64,000 nucleotides of DNA from Bog-756 sp963778165 (GTDB taxonomy: Bacteria > Actinomycetota > Acidimicrobiia > Acidimicrobiales > RAAP-2), in the NCBI GenBank assembly GCA_963778165.1, contig CAVZTE010000003.1, positions 62,001 through 126,000 of the forward strand, read 5' to 3'. Made by a program: the position numbers and the translations under genes. Of the stretch, positions 34,289 through 42,618 are shown piece by piece. The notes below the pieces were generated by a model. That model was not told the DNA's origin. It ran no database searches and saw only the letters and a program-made list of their open reading frames with translations. Each line of letters opens with the position of its first letter. Positions within the stretch are counted from its first letter, which is position 1.

Positions 34289-35549
34289 TCAGTATGCGTC
34301 GCCATAGAGGTAGACGGCGCCCCCGGAACCATCCTGGGAGTTCCCCACGCCCGCCAGGAGATAGCCAAGACCTGTGCGTGTGCTCGTCATCCCGACGATG
34401 GGCTCGGTTCCGGGAACGTCTCCCTTCGACCCGAAGAATGGCGCGTCGAATGAGAAGATGCCTCCGTCAATGGCAACCTCCCAGTAGCCACCGGAAGCAG
34501 GATCAATGCTCATCCCCACCACCGGTTGGTTGAGGGATTGGCCACCCATCGAACCCTGGAATTGGGCATCGCCAAAGGCGAAGACGCCACCGTCACTGGC
34601 TACGAGGTAGTAGCCGTGTCCATCAGGCGTAGCGGCCATACCAACAATCGGCCTGTTGAGGTGGCTTCCTCCCATCGAGCCATAGAACAATGCATCCCCG
34701 TAAGCGAAGATGCCACCATCGGCTGCAACCAGCCAATAGCCCTTGTTGTCGGGGGTTCTTGCCATGCCGACGACCGGCTGATTCAGCGGTAGTCCCCCGG
34801 CGGAACCGTAGAAATGGGCGCTTCCGTAGCTGAATACCCCTCCGTCCCCACCGACGAGCCAGTAGCCACTGCCCTCTACCGTCGCGGCCATCCCAACGAT
34901 GGGGGCATTCAGCAGCGCAATGGGCGCGTCCCCAGTACGAGACGGCGTCCCCAGTGCCCAGTACCGTCCCGTCGGAGTCGGCCAGCCAGAATCCAAAACC
35001 ATCCGGCGACACCACGATCGCCGCAACTGGCGGAACGAACGTGCCGCTGGGCCCCGCTTCATTCGACAGTTCGCACGTTGTTGGTGGCGCCAGCGGGCTT
35101 CCGGGACTACCCACGACGAGATCAAAGTGAAACGTGTTGTCCGGGCTTCCCGGGTCCGAGGAGGTGCGAAGGGTGGACGAGCCTTCCCACTCTCCTGCCG
35201 TCAGTGGGACGAACACCGAGTAGGTTCCGCTAACACAGTTGAAAGCTCTATCGATCGTGGTGCTTCCTCCCACCAGGTTCAGGGCGACGCTCTGACTTGG
35301 TTGGGGTGGAGCCGGTCCGAGAACCCCTGTGTAGTCAATGGTGATCCCATTTGCCCATGCCTGGACGCACGCCATTGATGTATCGAGCGAGCTGCACGTC
35401 GGGTTGGACGTCGTGAGTGGCCTTGCCGGTTCCGCAACGGCAAGGCCACTAGGAAAGAGTCCCACCACCGTTACCAGCACGACGAGTGCGACTGAGCTTA
35501 CCGCCCCGCTGAACCGGATGTTGTGCTTCAGAGTTTGGTCACACGACAT
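34289..35549 (-). CDS. secreted protein with tandem GYWLVxxDGGxFxYG repeats (frameshifted)
   Basis: An exported protein of about 418 residues. The start ATG at 35549 has AAGAGG six bases upstream, and residues 1-42 are a signal peptide (VSSVALVVLVTVVGLFPSG, cleavage near AVA-EPA). A beta-rich N-terminal domain with cysteines follows. The C-terminal half is a tandem array of about six 45-50-residue repeats: GMAATVEGSGYWLVGGDGG, GMARTPDNKGYWLVAADGG, GMAATPDGHGYYLVASDGG, GMSIDPASGGYWEVAIDGG, each with FxYGxAxFYGS. Such repeats occur widely at the ends of actinobacterial surface proteins; their role is unknown. A one-base insertion near 34935 splits the gene. The coding DNA for the signal-peptide region contains a strong hairpin (35416-35450). 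Confidence 0.78.
35416..35450. repeat. 13-bp perfect inverted repeat inside a signal-peptide coding region
   Basis: agtggccttgccg and its exact complement flank a nine-base loop, within codons 34-46 of the minus-strand secreted repeat protein. The mRNA can form a 13-bp stem with seven or more GC pairs. It encodes the SGLAVAEPARPL stretch around the predicted signal cleavage site. Confidence 0.75.
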
Positions 35550-35664
35550 ACAAGACCTCTTTTCACACACTCCGTCTTGCCAACCAGCATCCCACACGCT
35601 GCCGGTGGGCCACAGGTGATTAGCACCTCTGACAACCGGTGTTCCCGGGACACCGACACACCGC

Positions 35665-36039
35665 CTACCCGTCCATGGGCCACTTCCACCACCGGATACC
35701 CGAGTCATCTTCTACGAGCCGGTGGTAGTAGCTGCCCAGGGGCTCAGAAATCTCATATACGGCAATGGCCTGGGCGAGCGCTTCTGCAGCCGACTTGCCT
35801 TCCGGAACGGTCACCGGAGGCTGATCTAGTCGAGAGACGAGCCCGATCCGCTTGGCGTACCGCGGATGGTCATAGATGGCGATGACCGCCGGAGTGCCGT
35901 CATCCGCTTGGCCCAGCCTTGGTTCGACCAGATGGGCTGGTTCGAGAAGCCAACCGCCCTCGGCGAAGTAGCTGCGGAGGGCCTCGACAACGTCCTGACC
36001 CCAGGTCGGAGATGCGATGGCGGCGGCGAGATCGTCCAT
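35665..36039 (-). CDS. hypothetical protein
   Basis: A 124-residue acidic soluble protein with no recognised family. It begins MDDLAAAIASPTWGQDVVEA and ends DDSGIRWWKWPMDG; the aromatic-rich ends and a central PPVTVPEGKSAAEALAQAI are its main features. Composition and codon use look like a real gene. A 17-bp inverted repeat lies about 60 bases upstream of the start, in the promoter position. No signal peptide or membrane segment is seen. Confidence 0.55.
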   Translation of the reverse strand: MDDLAAAIASPTWGQDVVEALRSYFAEGGWLLEPAHLVEPRLGQADDGTPAVIAIYDHPRYAKRIGLVSRLDQPPVTVPEGKSAAEALAQAIAVYEISEPLGSYYHRLVEDDSGIRWWKWPMDG

Positions 36040-36097
36040 GAGCTTCGATCATTGTCCATGGGGTGCCGAACCGGCCCACGTGCCCGGTGATGTCAGA

Positions 36098-36114
36098 TAT
36101 GTCCGTCAGACATA
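36098..36114. promoter_or_regulatory. 17-bp inverted repeat, candidate operator
   Basis: tatgtc and gacata are perfect complements separated by five bases, with an additional partial tgtcaga half-site directly before. The spacing and symmetry resemble operators of TetR-type dimeric regulators. It lies 59 bases upstream of the start of the 35665-36039 gene. No TetR gene is in the window. Confidence 0.4.
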
Positions 36115-36429
36115 CCGATCTGGATGTTTGGCGGTTGCACGAGTTCTGACCATTGACAGATGCGGGTTGAAGGGAGCGCCTGGACAGCCTCCCAAAAGAA
36201 GAAAGAACGGCCCCGCTTTGCAGATAATGACTATTCCGAGGAGCGGGTTCCAGATAGTCAGGATGAACGCTGCCGGGATTCCGAACAAGCCGGTAGGGTC
36301 GAGCCAATACCTGGCGACGGTTGCGTAAGCCCGTTCAGTGCCCGCTTCACATTGTCGTCGTACTTGTCTGGGCGGACCGTGAAGATCGACGTCCCTTTGG
36401 GTGGAGCGGCACGGCACAGTTCTGCTCAT
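36106..36429 (-). CDS. possible small membrane protein, doubtful
   Basis: An open frame of 107 residues with two consecutive hydrophobic stretches (LFGIPAAFILTIWNPLLGIV and IICKAGPFFLLLGG) between polar ends, in an otherwise empty 545-base interval. The hydrophobic hairpin is protein-like, but there is no ribosome site, no family resemblance, and the ends look unlike a gene. It may be a fragment or chance. Confidence 0.22.
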   Translation of the reverse strand: MSRTVPCRSTQRDVDLHGPPRQVRRQCEAGTERAYATVARYWLDPTGLFGIPAAFILTIWNPLLGIVIICKAGPFFLLLGGCPGAPFNPHLSMVRTRATAKHPDRYV

Positions 36430-36584
36430 GCCGGGTCAATCTCAGGACTTCGGGTGGAAGAGGGGGAAGGCCATACTTCTCCGTGAACGTACGGGCTAAC
36501 CAATAGCAGCGGCAACCTTTGGCTGTGCCTTCCGTGTGCCGGTCGAGTCCGGGCGAATAAGCGCCAACCACTCGGCGTTGGGGG

Positions 36585-37352
36585 TCACCGACAGATAAAG
36601 GCACCCATGGAACTCGACAATCGAAAGGCCCCATCTGACTGCACTACGGCTGCCACCTGACGTTGGCAATCTTCGGCCACACGATCCCACGTCGTCCACG
36701 AACTGACTTGGCCGTTGTAGGTATCGCCCACACTCCGGAGATAGTCGCCCAGCGCGTGGGCGTCGGTGATCTGGACGACACCGTCCGGGCAGTCGACCCT
36801 CTCGACTTCGTCGAAGGCCATCTTCAGCTGATCGGCCCCATTCTCCATGCTGAAAGCCACCTCGGAGGACCGACGCCACCTCCAGCCGTGGCCGACGACG
36901 CCTTCTACCATTCGGACGAGTTCTTCCAGATTCCGCTCGCCATTGGTCACCGCTATGCAACATCCGGGCGCCCGTAGAACCCTTCGCAGTTCTGAGACTG
37001 CCTTGTCGCGCCTGCCGACGTGGTAGAGCATGTGTGCGGCCAATACAAAGTCGAACGCGCCCTTGCCAAATGGGAGGACCATGGCATCTCCGGCCACCAA
37101 GGGGCCGCGGGCGCGCTCCCGGGCTGAGGCGAGCATGCCCATTGACAAGTCCAATCCGACGGCGTCGAGATGTTCAAGGTAGGCCCCATTTCCGCAGCCC
37201 ACTTCGAGGATGCGTTCTCCTCCACGTAGTCGTGCAAGGTCCAGCAACCAGGGGACGAGCGAGAACGGCGGTCGACGAGGGCTTATCCTCCACAGCCGTT
37301 GCCGGGCCGACAGGTTGTCCTCGGTCGCGTACTGACTCGGTCCCACCTGCAC
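36585..37352 (-). CDS. class I SAM-dependent methyltransferase (UbiE-like)
   Basis: A 255-residue methyltransferase. Motif I is ILEVGCGNGAYLEHLD, followed by VGLDLSMGMLASARERARG, GDAMVLPFGKGAFDFVLAAH (motif II) and ELRRVLRAPGCCIAVTNGE (motif III). The C-terminal part (DYLRSVGDTYNGQVSSW) is typical of type 11 methyltransferases acting on small molecules. ATG at 37352. It is a different subfamily from the methyltransferase at 33516-34130, so the two are not a recent duplication. Confidence 0.82.
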   Translation of the reverse strand: MQVGPSQYATEDNLSARQRLWRISPRRPPFSLVPWLLDLARLRGGERILEVGCGNGAYLEHLDAVGLDLSMGMLASARERARGPLVAGDAMVLPFGKGAFDFVLAAHMLYHVGRRDKAVSELRRVLRAPGCCIAVTNGERNLEELVRMVEGVVGHGWRWRRSSEVAFSMENGADQLKMAFDEVERVDCPDGVVQITDAHALGDYLRSVGDTYNGQVSSWTTWDRVAEDCQRQVAAVVQSDGAFRLSSSMGAFICR

Positions 37353-37550
37353 GGACCAATCATCGCGCCATCACAGCAGCAGCGCTTGGCGCGTGGACTT
37401 CAGACAGGGTGCACGGGCCGTTGTCCGCACGCCCACAAATCGCCGTCCGCCCGGTGGTAGGTGACAGCCCCTAAAGAAGTCCATGCCCGTTCGGTATCGG
37501 CACCTACCGCTCGAGGTGCATCCAGATGCACACCGCGCGTGTGCGGCCGT

Positions 37551-37920
37551 TCAGCCCGCACGGAGAAAAGCATCCAGGGATTCGGGCACGCCCTTGAGGG
37601 TGTGTTCCCCTCGTTCGGTGACTGCATTCCGGAACCGATAACGGGATCCTTACCGTTGAGGTAACAAGGACCTCGCTGGGGGCTGCCAATGCGTTGACTC
37701 GAGCAGTGCAATGGACAGCCAACCCACCGAGATCGTCACCTCTGACCTCACACTCGCCCGTGTGCAAGCCCGCCCGGACTTCGACCCCGATCTCCTTCGT
37801 GTTCGGGGTGCATCGCCGTGGCTCCTTGGTGGCAACAGTTTGCCTTTCATCCACACCCGGTGTCGTACTGTTGAGCCGGCAGCCGTTCCCGGACACGTTC
37901 CGAGGTGTTGGCGAGGACGA
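37551..37920 (-). pseudogene. decayed C-terminal fragment of a class III cyclase
   Basis: Read across frames on the minus strand, this DNA gives IGVEVRAGLHTGECEVRGDD, LGGLAVHCTARVNALAAPSE, VLVTSTV, then KDPVIGSGMQ in a second frame and VTERGEHTLKGVPESLDAF in a third, ending at TGA 37551. This aligns segment by segment with the C-terminal half of the cyclase at 32044-33381. Upstream, only weak traces (CRLNSTTPG, TVAT, PRRC) match the metal-binding part. At least two frame changes plus loss of the hydrolase half indicate real decay rather than sequencing error. Confidence 0.8.
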
Positions 37921-38036
37921 CACCTGGACGATCGAATCCTCAGGGCCGTCCATTGCTATCATCGCTGACAAGCAAGAGAAACGTACCGCTGACCCGGCCA
38001 AATGGGTGGTCGGCTGTGAACAGGGGGCATGGTCTG

Positions 38037-40064
38037 ATGTTGCGCAAACTCCTGGCTGCTTGGCTCGTCCTGGCGGGAGTGCTCGCGGCCACGGCGATCG
38101 TCGGAGCGCCGGATGCCTATGCAGCCGTCACGGTCCCTGGTGCCCCTACAAAGGTCACGCCGGTCCCCGGCAAGGCATCGGCACTCATCAGGTGGACCGC
38201 TCCAGCGAAGCGCGGGGGCTCTCCCATCACGGGCTACAAGGTCACCGCTACCCCTGGCAACAAGACCTGTACCACGACCGGAAAGACCAACTGCACGCTC
38301 CTGGGCCTGGCCAATGGCATCGTCTACCGGGTAGCAGTGAGAGCCGAGAATGTAAAAGGATTTGGTCCCGCCTCCACCCAGAATACGTTCGAGCTTGAAT
38401 CCGTTCCCTCTGCACCCAAGGATGTGACCGTCAAGACGGGGTCAGACCAGGCCACGGTGTCCTGGATGCCAGCGTCGAATGAGGGAGCGGCCATCACCTC
38501 GTACCGCGTGACTGCCTCCAACGGGGCGAGCACAACCGTGGATTCCGCATCGGCAACTCACGCCATCGTCTATGGGCTGGTCAACGGCGACACGTACACC
38601 TTCAGGGTTGTGGCAAGGAACAGAGTGGGTGCGGGTCCCGCAGGCGTCTCCAAGCCCGCCACTCTCGATGTAGTCATCAACGGCTGCACGGTCTACCGAG
38701 GCGCCGACTTGGCCGGATGCAATCTGAGTGGCGCCGATCTCTTTGATTACGACCTCACCGGAGCGAACCTGACGGGAGCCGATCTGGACGGCGCCAACCT
38801 GGCGGATGCCAACCTCACTGATGCCGATCTCACCAACGCCAACCTGACGGACGCCCTGCTTGCCGGACCCCAGTGTGGCTATGACACGTGTGGCGCTGTC
38901 GGCGCCAATCTCACCGGGGCCAACCTGACCGACGCCGATCTGGCGGGGGCCACGATGTCCTATGTGGGCAATGATGGCAACGGTGGTGCCAACCTGGCGA
39001 ACGTGAACCTGACCGGCGCCGACTTGGCCGGCACCAGCTTGAGCTACATCACCTCTGGTGGAATCAGCGGAACGCCTTTTGCACTGCCCGCCAATTGGGA
39101 AGTGACAGGCGGCTTCCTAGTCGGCCCGACGATCGATCTGTATAAAGTCAATCTGAGCGGTCTCGACCTGACCAACGCCGACCTGGTCAGCGCCAACCTC
39201 ACGGATGCTGACCTGACCGGCACCACGGTGGCGGGAACCAACTTGGGAAGCGCCGATCTGACCAACGTCACCTCGGGCGGTATTACCGGGACCCCGTCCA
39301 CTTTGCCCACCAGTTGGACACTCGTCGGCGGCTATCTCATCGGTCCGGGGACCAACCTCACCAACGCTGACCTGGCAGGAGCGGACCTGGCAGGTGCCAG
39401 CCTGGAGAACTCCACCCTGACCGGCGTGGACCTGGGAGGGGCCGATCTGTCCGGCGCTCTCCTGTACGACGACAATGCCTCCGGTGGCAATCTTGCCGAC
39501 GCTTCGCTCGCCCATGCCGACCTGCAGAACATGAATCTGACCGACGCCGCTCTTCCCGGTGCTGACTTGACTGACGCAAATCTGGTGGATGCAAACCTGG
39601 CCGGCGTCGACCTGGCCGACGCCACTCTCGCCGGCGTCCGCTCCGGTCGGATCACCGGGGCGCCTTCGGCCTTGCCCACCAACTGGGCCCTGGTCAATGG
39701 CTACCTTGCCGGCCCTGAGGCCAATCTGACCGATGCCGACCTGACGGATGCTGATCTCGGCAATGTCGATCTGACCGACGCTGTTCTCACCGGTGTCACC
39801 TCGGGTGGAATCACCGGAACACCGTCGGCCCTGCCTACCAACTGGACCCTGGTCGCCGGGTACCTCGTGGGCCCTGGGACCGACCTCGTCGGGGCCGATC
39901 TGGTCGACACGAACTTGAACAACTCCGATTTCACGGACGCCGATCTGGCCAACGCGGACTTGGAGGGGGCCTCACTGGTTGGAGACACGTGGTCCAACAC
40001 CATCTGCCCCGACAACACCAACAGCAACAACGACGCGGGCACGTGCGTCAACGACCTCGGCTGA
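38037..40064 (+). CDS. secreted protein with two fibronectin type III domains and pentapeptide repeats
   Basis: A 675-residue exported protein. There is a Sec signal at residues 1-29 (LLAAWLVLAGVLAATAIVG, cleavage near AYA-AV). Two fibronectin III domains follow (VPGAPTKVTPVPGKASALIR ... VPSAPKDVTVKTGSDQATVS), then about 430 residues of A(D/N)LxX pentapeptide repeats that should form a right-handed quadrilateral beta-helix. Four copies of a 28-residue insert (SGGITGTPSALPTNW followed by LVAGYLVGPG) interrupt the array. There is no sorting motif. ATG at 38037 (MLRKLL) is preferred to upstream starts because it begins the signal peptide. Role unknown; surface adhesion or protein binding is plausible. 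Confidence 0.85.
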   Translation: MLRKLLAAWLVLAGVLAATAIVGAPDAYAAVTVPGAPTKVTPVPGKASALIRWTAPAKRGGSPITGYKVTATPGNKTCTTTGKTNCTLLGLANGIVYRVAVRAENVKGFGPASTQNTFELESVPSAPKDVTVKTGSDQATVSWMPASNEGAAITSYRVTASNGASTTVDSASATHAIVYGLVNGDTYTFRVVARNRVGAGPAGVSKPATLDVVINGCTVYRGADLAGCNLSGADLFDYDLTGANLTGADLDGANLADANLTDADLTNANLTDALLAGPQCGYDTCGAVGANLTGANLTDADLAGATMSYVGNDGNGGANLANVNLTGADLAGTSLSYITSGGISGTPFALPANWEVTGGFLVGPTIDLYKVNLSGLDLTNADLVSANLTDADLTGTTVAGTNLGSADLTNVTSGGITGTPSTLPTSWTLVGGYLIGPGTNLTNADLAGADLAGASLENSTLTGVDLGGADLSGALLYDDNASGGNLADASLAHADLQNMNLTDAALPGADLTDANLVDANLAGVDLADATLAGVRSGRITGAPSALPTNWALVNGYLAGPEANLTDADLTDADLGNVDLTDAVLTGVTSGGITGTPSALPTNWTLVAGYLVGPGTDLVGADLVDTNLNNSDFTDADLANADLEGASLVGDTWSNTICPDNTNSNNDAGTCVNDLG

Positions 40065-40136
40065 CGAATGCGGCGGAGGTGCCTGTAGGCCACGGTCGAT
40101 GACGACCTCCTGTACCAGCATCCAGGTCCAGGACCG

Positions 40137-40736
40137 TTAATTGATCGGGAACCAGGTGCTTGCGTCCACGGCCACGTCCCAACTGTCAGGCTCTCGCCCC
40201 TCACCGGCACGGCGGAGGTCTGCACCATTGGCCCCGGACTTGGCCCCGCTGCTCTGTGGAACTGGTGCTCCCGGGTAGGGCTGAGCTGGCGATGGGTCAT
40301 TCGACTCGGTGAGACCGTCTCTCACCAGGCTGGAGGGTCTGCCCGCCGAGAACCAGCGGTACTCGTGGACCCGGTAGGGATCCTCGTACCAGCCCTGGGC
40401 CAGTTCGGTGCCGGTCACCGCAGGACCGGCTTCGAGGCGGCTCGTCCTCCGGTAGCTGCCGCGGCCTCGGATGGGCTTGATGACGAGCCTGCGGGCCAGA
40501 AACAGCCACAACAGTGAAAGGACGGTGATGACCATCGTCGGCCAGAGCCAGGACGGAAAGGAGCCACCGACGATCGAGCTCCTGGCCTCGGGCTTCCCTC
40601 CGGCGGCCCACGGGACGATCCACAGCCCGATGGCGGCCCCCGCGGCTGCTAGGAGCGTCACCACCGCCACCCGCCATGCCAAACCCCGCTCCCTCACGAT
40701 CTCAAGTCTGACACGTAGGCCTCCGTGGACCGCCAT
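40137..40736 (-). CDS. two-helix membrane protein with DUF2510-like C-terminal module
   Basis: A 199-residue protein. Two membrane helices (VAVVTLLAAAGAAIGLWIV and PTMVITVLSLLWLFLARRLV) precede a basic linker and the module AQGWYEDPYRVHEYRWFSAG with RPSSLVRDGLTES, which matches the module of the 27218-27673 protein almost residue for residue. A Pro/Gly/Asp-rich tail follows. Function unknown; a membrane-anchored signalling or envelope role is a guess. It converges on the pentapeptide-repeat gene and marks the right end of the lower-GC region. Confidence 0.72.
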   Translation of the reverse strand: MAVHGGLRVRLEIVRERGLAWRVAVVTLLAAAGAAIGLWIVPWAAGGKPEARSSIVGGSFPSWLWPTMVITVLSLLWLFLARRLVIKPIRGRGSYRRTSRLEAGPAVTGTELAQGWYEDPYRVHEYRWFSAGRPSSLVRDGLTESNDPSPAQPYPGAPVPQSSGAKSGANGADLRRAGEGREPDSWDVAVDASTWFPIN

Positions 40737-40817
40737 CCGGCCGAGGTCGCCATCACCCGAGGGTTCGGAACCTGAACGGGTGACGCGGAGGGTGCGTCGC
40801 TGGAGTCGGCGGCAGCG

Positions 40818-42086
40818 TCAGCGGCTGAGCAGGTCCTTGGCGATGTGGGTGACCTGGATCTCGTCGGTTCCGGCGTAGATCTGGAAGACCTTGGCGTCGC
40901 GGGCCAACTGCTCCACCCGGAACTCGGACATGTAGCCATTGCCCCCGAAGAGCTGCACCGCCTCCATGGCCACCTCGGAGGCGGCCTGGGCCGAGTAGAG
41001 CTTCATGGCCGACGCCTCGGCCAGGGTCAGGCTCTTGCCCGCCGCGGAGAGTTCGATGTGGCGGAAGACCAGGTTCTGCACGTTGAGCCGGGCCACTTCC
41101 ATCTTGGCCAGCTTGAGTTGGATGAGCTGGCGGTCGCCGATGGGCTGACCCCACAGCATCCGGTCCTTGGAGTAGGCCACGCACAGCTTGAGGCACTCCT
41201 CGATGACCCCGAGGGACATGGCGGCCAGCCCGGCCCGCTCGGTGACGAAGTTGCCCTTGGCCGACTCGCGCCCGCCCCCGGCCCGCTCGTCCTCGGTCTC
41301 GCCCAACAGGTTGAACTTGGGCACCCGCACGTCCGAGAGGAAGAGCTCCCCGGTGGGCGAGGAGTGCAGGCCCATCTTCCGGAACGGCTTGGACTGCACC
41401 AGGCCCGGAGTGCCCGTGTCCAGCACGAAGGTGAGGACCTGGCGGTCCCGGATGGGCGTGTCCGAGCCGTCGTCCAGCTTGGCGTAGAACACGATGGTGT
41501 CGGCATAGGGGCCGTTGGTGATGAAGGTCTTGCTGCCGTTGAGGATGTACTCGTCGCCGTCCCGCCGGGCGGTCGACTTCATCCCCCCGAGGGCGTCGGA
41601 GCCCGAGTCGGGCTCGGTGATGGCCCAGGACCCGACCTTCTCGCCGGTCATCAGGTCCAGTCCCCACCGCTCCATCTGGGCCGGCGTGCCCAGTTTCATG
41701 ATGGTGCCGGCCGCCAGTCCCACGCTCACGCCCATGGCCGTCACGATGCCCGGGCAGTAGTGGCACAGCTCGATGATCGGGATGATGGTCATGGCCGCGG
41801 CGCCACCGTCGCCCCGCCGCCCGGCTTGCTCAGGGGGGTCTGCCGCCTCGTCGGACCTGGCCTCGGCGGTGGCGGGGGCGCCCCCGGCCGCTTTGCGGTC
41901 GAGCTGGGCCTTGAACCGGTCGCGGGCCAGCTGGTCCATGCCGAAGGTGGCGTACATCTTGCGGATGATGTCGTACGGCGGCAGGTCGCCGAACTCCAGC
42001 GCATCGATGTTCGGCACCACCTCGGCCTCGACGAACCGGCGCACGGCGTCCCGGACCATCAGCTGCTCTTCAGACCATTCGAACAA
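40818..42086 (-). CDS. acyl-CoA dehydrogenase
   Basis: FAD-dependent enzyme of about 422 residues that introduces the alpha-beta double bond in acyl-CoA during beta-oxidation or branched-chain catabolism. Features: WSEEQLMVRDAVRRFVEAEV (N-terminal helices), SWAITEPDSGSDALGG (FAD/substrate motif), KTFITNGPYADTIVFYAK, WGQPIGDRQLIQLKLAKMEV, and the C-terminal LFGGNGYMSEFRVEQLARDA with IYAGTDEIQ. An Ala/Gly-rich insert (residues about 50-75) separates the first helices from the mid domain. TTG at 42086 is preferred because AAGGGGG lies just upstream; the next in-frame ATG is internal. The AMACR-like gene at 7.1 kb could serve the same branched-chain route. Confidence 0.93.
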   Translation of the reverse strand: MFEWSEEQLMVRDAVRRFVEAEVVPNIDALEFGDLPPYDIIRKMYATFGMDQLARDRFKAQLDRKAAGGAPATAEARSDEAADPPEQAGRRGDGGAAAMTIIPIIELCHYCPGIVTAMGVSVGLAAGTIMKLGTPAQMERWGLDLMTGEKVGSWAITEPDSGSDALGGMKSTARRDGDEYILNGSKTFITNGPYADTIVFYAKLDDGSDTPIRDRQVLTFVLDTGTPGLVQSKPFRKMGLHSSPTGELFLSDVRVPKFNLLGETEDERAGGGRESAKGNFVTERAGLAAMSLGVIEECLKLCVAYSKDRMLWGQPIGDRQLIQLKLAKMEVARLNVQNLVFRHIELSAAGKSLTLAEASAMKLYSAQAASEVAMEAVQLFGGNGYMSEFRVEQLARDAKVFQIYAGTDEIQVTHIAKDLLSR

Positions 42087-42164
42087 GGTGGACCCCCTTA
42101 GCGTCCCGTCGGCTCGTGGCGTCGGTTGACCCGAGGCTAATCCAGCCCGGCCTACAGTCGGTAT

Positions 42165-42560
42165 GTGGTGCAACTGGGACGCGGGCCGCGACAGACGGCC
42201 TTCGAGCGCTGGGGTGGCGAGGAGTTCTTCACCGCCCTGGTCGACCGGTTCTACCAGGGGGTCAGCACCGACCCCCTGCTCCGGCCCATGTACCCCGAGG
42301 ACCTGACCGACTCGAAGAGGCATCTGGCCCTGTTCCTCATGCAGTACTGGGGTGGCCCCGGCCAGTACAACAGCGAGCGGGGACACCCGCGCCTGAGGAT
42401 GCGGCACGCCCCCTTCGTCATCGGCCCCGAGGCCTCGGCCGCCTGGTTGCGGCACATGACCGACGCCGTGCACCACTCCGGCCTGGCCCCCGCCGACCAG
42501 AAGGAGCTACTGGACTACCTGACCATGGCGGCCGGAAACCTGATCAACTCGCCCATCTGA
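42165..42560 (+). CDS. glbO: group II truncated haemoglobin
   Basis: Haem protein of 131 residues of the trHbO type, implicated in oxygen or NO and peroxide chemistry. The B10 tyrosine lies in LVDRFYQGV, then MYPEDLTDSKRHLALFL, the hallmark QYWGGPGQY...RGHPRLRMRHAPF, and the G8 tryptophan in AAWLRHMTDAV; it ends LLDYLTMAAGNLINSPI. Length and motif order match mycobacterial GlbO closely. GTG at 42165 begins 78 bases from the divergent acyl-CoA dehydrogenase start. Confidence 0.95.
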   Translation: MVQLGRGPRQTAFERWGGEEFFTALVDRFYQGVSTDPLLRPMYPEDLTDSKRHLALFLMQYWGGPGQYNSERGHPRLRMRHAPFVIGPEASAAWLRHMTDAVHHSGLAPADQKELLDYLTMAAGNLINSPI

Positions 42561-42618
42561 GTGGGGTGATGGGTGGGGGAGCGGCCCCTCTCGACCCGCC
42601 CTGTTCAACCGGTGCCGC

